Below, piece by piece: positions 40,188 to 51,579 of a DNA stretch of 64,000 nt (its first letter is position 1; every line of letters begins with the position of its first letter). Under the pieces are notes generated by a model, which was not told where the DNA came from, ran no database searches, and saw only the letters and a list, made by a program, of their open reading frames with translations. The position numbers and the translations under genes are program-made. The stretch covers positions 62,733,080 through 62,797,079 of the forward strand of contig CM023538.1 of assembly GCA_013350335.1 (NCBI GenBank), written 5' to 3'. This stretch comes from Chimonanthus salicifolius (Eukaryota > Streptophyta > Magnoliopsida > Laurales > Calycanthaceae).

Positions 40188-40823
40188 TCATGAGACTTGT
40201 TGGGTCTCAGTCTCAGGCAAATCGGCTCTGGCAGAAAGGCGATAGAACTCTTCTGCATAGTCACAAACTGCACGATTACCCTGACGGCAATTCTGATACT
40301 GCTCGAAAAGAACTTGTTCATAATTAGCGGGAAGGAAGCGAGTCCGCAGTAATTCTCTCATTCGCATCCATGAATTGATAGGACGCTTCCCCTGTCCCCT
40401 TCGGGCGGCTTCTAGCTGTTGCCACCATGCGGTTGCTCCGGCCTTGAGTTGGCTGGCTACCAGCTTTACTTTCTGTGCCTCATCGATTTCCATGCAATCG
40501 AAGAAGAGTTCGACCTCAGAGAGCCAGTCAAGGAAGCCTTCGACGTGAAGTTGACCGTTGAAAGATGGTAAATCCATCTTTGGACGGTATTTTCGATTAT
40601 TCTTGTTGTCCGGAGGCTCACGGTTGTCTTCAGACTCCTCATCGCTAGAGTCATACTCGGGTCGAACTGGGTGTCTCCTACCACGATTGTCACGATCACG
40701 TCGATTGTCGCGGTTAAGGAGTTGTTGCATCATCACTCGCAAATCTTCAATGGAATGTTGAACTGCATTCATCTCAGCCCTGGTGACAGCCTGATTGTCT
40801 TCAAGATTGGGAGTGGCAGCCAT
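40188..40823 (-). pseudogene. Gypsy gag
   Basis: A 211-codon frame opening MAATPNLEDNQAVTRAEMNA just downstream of the primer-binding site. It carries the retrotransposon gag segment (FLDWLSEVELFFDCMEI, then AWWQQLEAARR). A TGA at 40,188-40,190 separates it from recognisable gag continuation in the same region. Confidence 0.85.
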
Positions 40824-40862
40824 GGAATATTTTTTTTTTAAATCTAGGCTCTGAATACCACT

Positions 40863-41766
40863 TGACGCAGCGGGGATCGGGTTAAATGGATTTGGAAATG
40901 GATGACTAGGGTGAAGGCTAATTGAATGTGAGTTAGTAAGTATGGGGAATAATAATTTGGTGAAACTTAGGAGGGTTGATGGGAAATAAAATAAATAAAG
41001 TATAAGATAGGAAAGGAGAGGTAAGATGAAGTGTGTATTGGCGTGAATAGAGGGCAGCAGCAGGTGTTACGGCTTGGGGTGGAATAGCAGGGACGTCAAG
41101 ATGGGTTGGAGTGTGGGTTGAAGGCTGAATGGGTTAGAGAAGATGGAGGGTGAGGCGGAGATGGTGTTGGGACGGGATAGTGGAAGGATTACCTGCCGTC
41201 AAGCAAGGAAGAGATGTTGTTTACAGTGAGGGTCTGGAACACAGACGACAGCAGTGGGCAGCCTATGGAATGCTGGCTAGTCTGGGGAAGGCAATCTCCT
41301 TCTGCTTGCAGGCAGAAGGGAAGATTGAAACTCCGGGGTGTGGCGTTCTCCGGCGACCACAAAGAACCCAAAGAGGAACAACAAACAACTCAAGAATAAG
41401 AATCTTGAAACAAGAACTCAGAATTTATTCATTCATTCAATCAATCATATCTTCCCCTATTACAATCTACAAAAGAGGTATTTATACACATACCCTAAAC
41501 ACTAAAATAGGAACGAAAATAAACAAAGAAAGAAGAAGAAAACAAGAAAAGGAGAAAGATAGAAAGAGGTGCCTGAATCGTCGGGATCGGGGCCTGAATC
41601 GTCGGGATCGGCATCGTCGGTGCGGTGCTAGTGTATTTGGAATAGCTGCTGCGTAGAAGGGAAAGAAGGGGAAGAAAGGGAAAGTAGGAGACGGGAGTTT
41701 GGGAAACTCCTTTTAGAGTTTAACTCCTTTTAGGCCTCACGTGTGTGAGGCGTGAGTGCTGCATCA
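40863..41766 (-). repeat. 5' LTR of the Gypsy element (full length, 904 bp)
   Basis: Full-length LTR with ends TGACGCAGCGGGG and GTGCTGCATCA on the + strand. The inner edge at 40,863 adjoins the primer-binding site. It supplies the sequence now immediately upstream of the receptor-kinase leader, so its own promoter, directed on the - strand, points away from the kinase. Confidence 0.9.
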
Positions 41767-41956
41767 TTTTCCACTCACCTGAAAGGTCTGGACACCTTCG
41801 TATTAAAAAGGTAAAACTCCAGTTTGGCTGGGATAATTAGAATAGTCAGTCAAGCACCGTCGTTCTGGTGATCGGATTCTCAGTTCTCTGCTTGTGGAGA
41901 TGTTGAAGGAAGAAATGACATGGATCTCTAAGCTTCAACGGAGGGAATATCAAGGG
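41767..41956 (+). promoter_or_regulatory. Proximal promoter / 5' leader remnant of the receptor kinase
   Basis: Only about 190 bases separate the Gypsy element from the preferred start codon. The 3' part (TTCTCAGTTCTCTGCTTGTGG, ending 41,897) recurs with one change as the last bases of the window, which supports its being a conserved leader. An ATG at 41,900 is in frame and would add 19 residues. I see no clear TATA box. Confidence 0.5.
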
Positions 41957-44900
41957 ATGTGTTCTTCGCCTATTTATGATTCCATCTTCTTATCCTTCTT
42001 ATTCTTTTGCATATTTTCTTTTGCTGCAAATGACACCATGATTCCCGGCCAAAAACTCAGTGGCAGCCAAACGCTGATTTCAGCCGGTGGCGAATTTGTA
42101 CTTGGATTCTTCAGTCCGGGAGAATCTAACGATCGCTATATCGGAATTTGGTACAATCAACTTCAGACAGACACAAAAACCGTTGTTTGGGTTGCTAACA
42201 GAGACAACCCAGTTGTGGATCCAGACGGAGCTTTCGTTCTCGGAGAAGATGGAAATCTTGCTGTGGTAGAAGGAAGTGGAAACCCCATCTGGTATACTAT
42301 AAGGGACTCAGGCTCTGCTTCTGTGATAAATGCTATTCTATTGGATTCAGGAAATCTTGTGTTGAAAGCCGGAAGAGATATCACTTGGGAGAGCTTTCGA
42401 GATCCAACTGATACAGTCGTTCCAGGTATGAAGATACGCTACTATCCGCCCAGCTATATTCCCACATCGTGGAAGAATCAAGCTGACCCTGGTAAGGGAG
42501 GCTTCGCATTTAGCATCGATCCTTTGGAGCACAAGCAGGTCATCATCTTGTGGAATTCGAAGCTCTATTGGGAAAGCGGCATATGGGATGGTAACATCTT
42601 CCAAAAGATTCAAGAAGTGGATAAAAGTTTCGTCTTCCACTTCACCATGAACGGAAGCGGCACAGATGATGTATATGTCACGTACTTGACGTCGCACAAG
42701 TACACGAGGTTGGTGATTGACTCGTCAGGTGAGCTTCAATTCCTAATATGGTTTGAACCATCAAAGCAATGGGGGAAGGTGTGGACGACGGTGAAAGATA
42801 AATGCATAGCGGCTTGTGGACCAAATACCCACTGCAGCAACGACCATAATTCAGTGGTCTGTTCGTGTTTGCCCGGTTTCCAGCCGGTTTTGCCATGGCA
42901 TTGGGATTCAGGAAATTGGGTTGATGGATGCCGTCGAAAAGAGTTGCCGTGCTGGAAGGAAGACAAATTCGTGCCATTGACGGACGTAGCTGTGTACAAT
43001 GAATCCTCCTTTGAAAACAATCTGAGAGAAGGCGAGTGTCAGAGTCTCTGCCATGCAATCTGCAGCTGCATTGCATATGCTTACTCTGAGACAAGAATTG
43101 GTGATTCAAGATGCCAGATATTTAAGGACAAAGGGATGGATTTTCGGGTTGGAGCGGCCAAAGGAGGGCTGGATATCTACCTACGCCTTTCGTCTTCTCA
43201 GCCAAGTATGTCTCCATTTCTTTAGAACTTCATCTTCCGACTCTTTACTGTTTTACTACAAACAGAGGCCGATTTCTGGTCCGACCCCAACAGGATTTAG
43301 AAAAATTGGGTTCAGTATTTGGATTTAGAAAAATTGTGTTCAGTTTTGGGTTGAATTACATTCACCTAGTGAACCCATTTAGAAGATAAAACATGGTTAA
43401 ATTAATGGTATGTGAACCTGATCCAAGCCGACACAACAAGATTCTAAGGGGTGGTCATTCGACGAACTGTGGCTTGAAAACAATTTTAATAAACAGGTTT
43501 GAACTTTGAACCAAGCTCTACTTTTTTCTTTTACTTAGCTTCAGCTAATATGGCCCGTGCACAGGCCCACTGGAGTGTCAACATGACTACTGAAAAATGA
43601 AAATGGAATTTTTTTTAAATGAATAGGAAGTGTTTATTCACTCAAAGAGAGACGAAAACAATCCCTAAGAAACAGCAATAATAATAGAGCTATGCCCAGA
43701 GCCCGCTAGAAGCAAATTGAGGCCCAAGACAATTTTTTTAAATGGGGCCTCTTTTAAAAGGAAAAAAAAATCTTTTAAAAGAGAAAAAAATTCAAAAGAT
43801 TGAAATACCTTTAAATAATTATTAGTAAAAAACAATATCCCTTCACCCACCTTCTAAGACTCATCTAAATACTCATTTTTCAAGTAAAATAAAGAAAGAA
43901 GAGAAGAAAACTACATCATAAATTCTTTAAAAAAAATAAGAAGGAACCATCTTCAGGAGCCATCGTACTTCAACTTACATCAAAAGAAAAAGGTGGAAGG
44001 AAGGGGAAGAAGGTGATGATAGAAATTAGAAATTATAGGTTAAAATTCTGCTAAAGAATTTAATAAAATTTTAAGAATTTGCAAAAGTTGTATTTAAAAA
44101 AAAAAATTCAATTTTAAAGTCCCAAATTTTTTAACTTAAAGCAACCTTTTTATCCGTTTGGATTTTCATTTTAAAACAAAACAAATAAAAAATAAATTTT
44201 AAATTTTAGATTTCAATTTTGAGCTTTAAATTATTTGAAACAAGGAAGTAAAAGAAAATTTCAAAATCTTTAAACCTTAATCCCGTGTTGGCCCCACACC
44301 CCTCTCATTTTAACTCTTTTCTTTCCCAACCCTCCAGTAAATCAAAATCCTTAAACCCTTCTTTCCATCGTCTTCTCCTTACTTCTCTATTACAGCGGCC
44401 ACCCATCAGTCTGTCCTTTCCTCTCTCATCACGTGTGCTGTAACAACCAATTCCAAAATGAGATTTTGAGAGTGGGTGCGAGTGGAGAGGAGAGGGATTT
44501 GGGGCCTTCCTAAGTGGGGGCCTAAAGCAACCGCTTGAGTTGCTTTATGCTTTGGCCGGCCCTGACTCTGTCCAGGGAAAAGAAATAAAAGGCCCAAACA
44601 TGGGCAGCCCACATCCCAGGCCAAAAGGGCTACTTCCCGTACAGTTACATGTATGTGTGAGTAAGGAGGGTTACCTATGTCCTAAGAATTAATCAGAAGC
44701 TCTAAGAGGCCTGGACACCTTGATCAATAGAAAATAATTGATCTAATCAATGTGGCTTTTTGTGAGCATGATAGTTGAACGATACCTTTCATTGAGCCTT
44801 ATATCTAAGTTTGTAGATTAATACGATGCACATAAATGTGCTGAGTGGTCATCCATTAAGATTTAATGGGTCAATTTTTTTGGTATTTGAGTGAAATTTA

Positions 44901-47900
44901 ATTCTTCGTCACCATACATTTTCTTCAAAAGTAAGGGATGGAAATTGGACAGGCTTAAGTTGTGCCCAGCTTTAGCAAGATTACCAAGTGAAATGGTCGG
45001 ATCTTATATAAAGACCAAGCTTGAAAATAAGTACTTTTTATAAAAAATTAGCTAAAAGCACTAATTAAATCGTGTTTTCTATCAACTATGAGTATTAATT
45101 ATTATCTAATTAATAAATTGTAAAATAACAATTAAGTATAGTATATATTATATAATATGTTCAAATTATGTTTGATTTTTTTTTTCTCTTTTTATATTTT
45201 TGGTAGAATGGTAAATATTCAACCAGACGAATTGGAAGATAACTAAATTGCTTACATGTATAAAGAAATTCATTTCAAAACTCAAATTGAAACCACATGA
45301 TTTAAGTGGTAAAAATCAATAGATGTCTTTAGGAAAAATGAAGCTTGTTCATTTTGACCCTTAGTATCAAATGACATTTATTTAATTTTTTAGATGAAAT
45401 ATATTGTACATGAAATTCATTAAATGAACTTTCAATGGATAACTAGATAGATTTTTATAGCTCTAAAAATAAGTTCAATAAAAGAATAATGGAATAGATG
45501 CAATGTGCAATCTCGTGTACCTAATAGACAAATAGTTAATAACGGTAGATGAGGTTTAGTCTCTGGATAGAACATCAAACGGTACCCACATAGGTGTAGC
45601 TCAGCTGGTTACCTCCCACCTTAGGAAGTGGGAGGTCATGGGTTCGAGCCCCCATGGTCTAACTTTGGTGTGCCTTAGGGGTAGGGGTCCACCCGTGAGG
45701 GTTTTACACTGGGTATCCCGCGGTTTCCCACACGTAAATTAAAAAAAAAAAATTGCACAAGTGACTTGAAGGTGGAAAAGGACGAGCAGACAACACACTT
45801 TGGTGAAATAACTCAAGATTCTGAACTATAAGGCTGCATTTGGACGGGGTAAGGGGGTTGACCCCGGGTCACCCTTCTTTTATCTTTGTTTGATAAATCA
45901 AAAATTACTTCAAGTGATAGTAAAAATTTAAAAAATTACCCCTCATCAATTTTTTTGAATACCCCATTGAAGTTTGGAGTATTCAAGGGTGACCCCAAGC
46001 TTAATTACCCTTCATCCAAACACAGCCTAAGGAGTTAACTTAAAGGTCTACTTCCACCTTTGTTCGTAAGAGATCTTGGGATCAAACCCCCCTCAATATA
46101 AAAAAGGCCACGTTCTATAGTTTGTACCCGGTGTGTGCGCTGATACGAGGTTTTCATATATCCAAAGGATTAGTTAGGTGAGACACTTGGATACCTTATT
46201 TTTTGAAAAAACACCTAAGATTCTAGTTGAGAGTAAGTCAAACTCAATTGTTAACACCATGTTAAAAGAAATACGCCCAATAAGAAATCCTTATATATTA
46301 TTACATTTTACAAAAATAACAAACAAACTCAAACTTCGATGGAGATTAGCATAATCTAAAATTTGACTTCTATATTGATTGGACTTCAATCTTAATAAAA
46401 CTTGTATCTTATCTTAAGACATCCTAACAGGAACATCTTTTTTTTGAATGATAACCAAATTTATTCATTCAAAGAATAGAGAGACCTCCCAAAGATTACA
46501 GTACAAACCCCAAAAAGGGAATGACAAAACAAAACCAATACAAAGTATCAGGATGCATCATAAAGACTCCTCCAGACTTGGAAGACTGAAAAAGAACAAT
46601 GATAAAAGACGATACAGAGACCATAACACCATACAGATCTGTATAGATTTCTTACAGATCCATACAGTTAGTCAAGACTGAAAAAGAACCATTCAATATG
46701 ATAGCATATTGTTGATCTCCACTATCCAGACAATCCTTTTCTCAAAACACATTTTCTTTCCGGCCTCCTAGCTTCCTCCAGAATTGATCACTATGAGAAT
46801 TCCTTCTCCGTTCAAAGGACAAACTTTCAAGATTTTGCTGCTGCCCGAGAACAAGATTCATTGCAGAAACCTCAAAGAAGAAAGATCTCCAAAAGAAAAA
46901 CTACTCTAGTCATATACAACAAGCAGTCACAGCAGATAGGTCAGTCAGCTGAGCTGGCTTCAGAAGCTCCTTCATCTCCTCTGGAAAACTGTCATTGCTA
47001 GAGAGTTTTGTTGCAGTGATACCCAAGGTTCTAACACCTGCTTATATATGTAGCATATGGCCTTCCAAACTGCTCCAGGCTGACAGAAATCCATCATAGA
47101 GCCAAAACAAAATACAAATTCTTTACAGAATTCTAAATTACAGTTATGAAAGGCAAAAATATTCTAGGCCCCAACTCCTGCTCACAAGAGTCTTCGTTAA
47201 TGCTTTTCTTAAGCTTTTTCATCAAAGCTTGCAAATCATTTTCTGGGTGAGTGACCCTCCAGCAATTAAACATATTGAAACACTTCCATACAGCCCTTGC
47301 TTGCATCTTCCATCTCCAATTTGCATTTTCAGGGTGGAGGATGCTACTGATGACTTGCTGATCTTCAGTTGCAAACATGATAGAATTTGGGCAGCATGTG
47401 CTAAGAAAGTAAAGAAGGACTCTTTGGATGAGGAGGAAATAACATCCAGTTCGATCAGCAGGCCAACTTCTTAGAGTTTCTTCTTTTATAAAGCATCTGG
47501 GATGTAAATTTATGTCCAAACACCAAAATACAGCATTATCTTTACTTCTATCAGGATGGGACAAAAGATAAAAATCTGCTTTTGCATTTGGTTGGGTATT
47601 TTTCACAGCCTTCTGAGTTCTTTCAGTGTGTGCGGACAAGTTCCAGTTTGCAGAGATGAAGCTAGGAACAGGGATAAATTGCTCAGGAGAAAATAGAAAG
47701 ATAATTCTGTTGTGTATGACAGTAACTATGTCCTTCATTAATGTTTCTTTTGCAGTGAAAGCACCATTGAAGATGCGATTATTCCGTTCTGTCCAAAAGT
47801 GCCAGGCCATTGTAGGAAAGCAAAGCAAAGCAATTGTTGTCGATACTCTATCATTACTTGTATTGCTTACCATATGTCTGATTTCAGGTTCTATGGAGAG

Positions 47901-50900
47901 CATTTCATGATGTGGAGTGCCCATTTTGTGTAGAAGAGAAGCCCAAATCCACCCAGTGTAATTACATTTGGAAAAAAAGATGACTAGAGTCTTTGTCCTG
48001 ATGTTTGCGAAGGACAAAAGTCTTGCTAGTCTTTGTCCTGATGTTTGCGAAGGACAAAAGTCTTGCTACAGATGATACCTTTCTCGTATAAGTAGCATTT
48101 TGTTTTCAGTCTATTGTGGAAGATTTTCCATGCAACAATTGAGAATTTTGGGATATGACCTTTATACTAGACCAAATCTGCCCAAGAAATGGTGTCATTA
48201 CTTTCACACATGACTTTTCTTGCTGATTTTATTGAGAAAACTCCACTCTCCTCAGCTGTCCATAATATCATGTCTTCTGAAGAAACAGTTGGAGGAAGAA
48301 GATTTTGCATGCTTTCCCTGATTTCTATGGCTGCTTCTGATGTTGGGTTAGGAAGAATCCAATTTTCATTTGAAATAAATTCGGAAACTAAAGTGTCCAC
48401 CCTTATTCCCAAATTATACAACTGTCTGCCTCCAAACTTTTCTAATGTACTGCCAAAGGGAAGCCAATTATCTCTTCTGAAGTTTGTGTTGTTTCCATCC
48501 CCAATGATATGCCAGATACGAGTCTTTGCTTTGCTTCTCATTGCAAATATGGATCTCAAGCCCCAAGACGCTTTTTCTAGACATTTCATTGACCAGAAAT
48601 TCTTCTTTTTAATGTATCTCCCTCTCACCCAATCTGTCCATATATTTTTTGTATTATTTGCAATGAGATGTGGTAGCAAAGGATAGGAGAGTAGAGTTAA
48701 TTAACTCCATCCTGGCAGCAAAGGATAATTTTTTGGCCTTCCACCCTGCTAGTTTTAGCTGAATCTTTTCAATAAGGTCTGTGCAATCTGAGATATGAAG
48801 TCTGGATGAGAATAAGGGAAGCCCCAAGTACTTGACAGGAAGGTTCCCTTCAGTGATGCCCAGAATTTGTGAGATTTCTTCCTTGTTTTTGGAGGAGCCT
48901 GAGAAATATACTGCACTCTTTGCTACTTTAGATTTACACCTGAGATAGCACTGAATTGATCAAACAATTTTTTTAGATTTGCTGTAGTGTGGGTATCAGC
49001 TGAACAAAAAAGCACTAAATCATCAGCAAAAAGGATATGAGAGATATTCCTCGTCATATTTGAAAGGAGAAGATATGAAACCTCTTTCTATGCATTTTTC
49101 AATCGATGCAGATAAAAACTTCCATGCATATTGTAAAGAGGAGAGGGATTAGAGAGTCTCCTTGTCTCAAACCCTTTGTACTTTGGAAAAAAAAAAAAGC
49201 AGGAGAGCCATTTATTAAGATAGAAAACTTGGGATTCATTACACATTCCATGATCCAATTGCACCAAATGGATGGAAAACCCATAGAATTCATTGTGGCC
49301 AATAAGAAATCCCACTTCACACAATCAAAAGCCTTTTTCAGGTCACCTTTTAGACACATTCTCATGGGGCCTTTTTTTAAAATAACAGGAACATCTTATT
49401 TTAAAAGGTTTGTGTTTGCATAGCCAACTTGTGAGAAGAGCATGGACAATACATTGAGCTCTTATATTTTTCCAACAATCCTTCATTTGTATCATTACTA
49501 AATGCATTGAGTTCCCTTTTTCACAGACAACTCTGACAATGGATCCGGATCACATAAGAAGAAGAAACCATCAATTTTGTTATTTTCATTACCTATCATT
49601 TTGGGGACTGTTCTCATAGTCATAGTCATCTGTTTATGGATGATGGCGGTCAAAAGAAAAGGTTAGTAAGAACCGGTGTTATCAAAGTAATGAGGCATCT
49701 TACATATGGAGCTCAAGATTTTTGTTTTGTTTCATTTTTGTTCAGGAAAAATGGGGACACTATTGAAAATGACATTGTCAGATTTGGGTGAAAATGCTCC
49801 AGCTGCAAGAGAATTGCTGGAAGCAAATACACTTCAAGGACATGGAGAGGAAGGCCCAGACATTCCTTTTATCCGTTTTGAGACAATCGTGACTGCAACT
49901 GATAACTTCTCAGAATCAAATAAACTGGGACAGGGTGGATTTGGACCTGTATACAAGGTAGTATTCTATTAAACATTTCCTTATCGAATCCACAGGTAGA
50001 TCGACTCAGCTCTGTACATGAAGAAATCTGAAAATCCCTTACTCATCTATCATCATCACTTAATATAAATAGGATTACATGCCTCTCTTTTAGGAGGAAG
50101 ACATCAATTAGAATGCAACCTCTTTGAGGATTAACACAAAAGGATTAGGATAAGAGAGTTCAACTTTGAGTTGGACTATGAGTTCCACTTGAGTTAGTAG
50201 TCCTCTGAGATTATTTTACTGCTGTTAATAATCATCATTGAAGCCATTATCTTATCTATCTAAGGTCTATCTTCTACGTTCTATTTTTCTATTTGTTCCT
50301 CTCATAAATCATAACATTTGTGGCTTCGAAATCTGTCATGTCTTTCTTTCACAAAAAGGATCACTAAATGCTTACTGATAACAACTACCCCAAGAAAACT
50401 CATCCAACCAAACTTTAATGCTTATCAATTTTTTAGCTTCGCCATGTCAGCATTAGTTATGGAGCTATGGTAGAAAACTTCAATTTCTAATAATTCAAAT
50501 TGAGGTGGAAAGATCTTTTTATACTAAATAGATCCTTTATATAACAACTATGGTCTAGGAATCATATGAACCAATAACAATGAAAATCTTCACATGGGCA
50601 TCATTCTCACTTGGGGGCCATTAAGGCCCAAAAATCATACCCACTACCTCCCACACCCATCTACCTCTCGTGTATTTGATTTCTACTTGATTTGAATTCA
50701 TTCCATGTTGAAGCTACTATTAAATTAAAAATGCATTCAAAAGTCGCTTTATTTTAACCGTTGAATTTTAGATCAATCCTTGTAAATCACTGCTTTTTAA
50801 ATCCAATGGACACGTTTTTACAGGAAACATCATTTTAAAAGTACTTTTCAAATGTATCTAACCCTATGTGTTGAACTCCATCCCCGTGAGGCCCATAAGG

Positions 50901-51539
50901 CCTAGGATATACTATTGCCCATGGGCAACGTCACCTAGGTGGAAGGGATTCTATGACATAGTTGTTGAGTGCTCAATGTTACAATCATAAAGATTTTTTT
51001 GTTTTGAGTCCTTTGAATATGTCGAACAGGTAATTAGTCCACATAACATAATTTGCTGAATTAATACATAAATGTCAATCTTAGATAAAGTGATAGAAGA
51101 CATTAATAATTATGATAGTGGTGTTAGTATTATAAGAACCACATCACGTTCAGATGTATGAATGAAGTCATGTATCTTTTAGGTGTACTTATTTCACTTT
51201 TTTCACAAATTCCGTTTTTTTGGCGGTCCTCTTTTTTTTTTCTTTTTGAGGTTGAGTATCATTTCCTCCCTAGCAATTCATGTATTTTTCTTCCCTAAAT
51301 CATGTTCATGTTAATTACATTAGGGCATACTATCAGGACGGAAAGAAATAGCTGTGAAAAGACTTTCTAAAAGCTCTGGACAAGAGTTAGAGGAGTTTAA
51401 GAATGAAGTTATCTTAATTGCGAAGCTTCAACATAGAAACCTTGTGAGGCTGGTGGGTTGTTGCATTCATGGAGATGAGAAGATGCTACTTTATGAATAC
51501 ATGTCAAACAAAAGTTTGGATTTCTTTCTCTTTGGTATG

Positions 51540-51579
<40 letters not shown>

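Larger units (their letters stand above)
36093..41766 (-). mobile_element. Young Ty3/Gypsy LTR retrotransposon upstream of the receptor kinase
   Basis: On the - strand: 5' LTR 41,766-40,863, primer-binding site about 40,860-40,848 (TGGTATTCAGAGC, initiator tRNA-Met type with one extra T), gag from 40,823, zinc knuckle and protease (39,885-39,430), reverse transcriptase (39,164-38,202), RNase H and integrase (38,180-36,432), and 3' LTR 36,468-36,093. LTR ends are TGATGCAGCA...GCTGCGTCA. The flanks CTTTC (36,088-36,092) and TTTTC (41,767-41,771) fit a 5-base duplication with one change. Where both LTRs are present I count two mismatches in about 376 bases, so insertion was recent. Pol is broken by a single stop codon, and gag/protease by a few stops or frameshifts. 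Confidence 0.93.

Noticed and set aside
42678..43109. Antisense 143-codon frame in the receptor-kinase first exon
   Set aside because: It is a shadow of the lectin/PAN coding frame on the other strand.
45597..45651. Possible functional tRNA gene (TAGCTCAGCTGG ... GGTTCGAGCCC)
   Set aside because: The A and B boxes are tRNA-like, but there is no pairing acceptor stem or anticodon arm of correct length, and the sequence continues into a SINE body with an A tail shared by three other copies.
46036..46170. Further SINE copy
   Set aside because: A B-box-like GATCTTGGGATCAAACCC is present, but the A box, tail and flanking duplications are not convincing.
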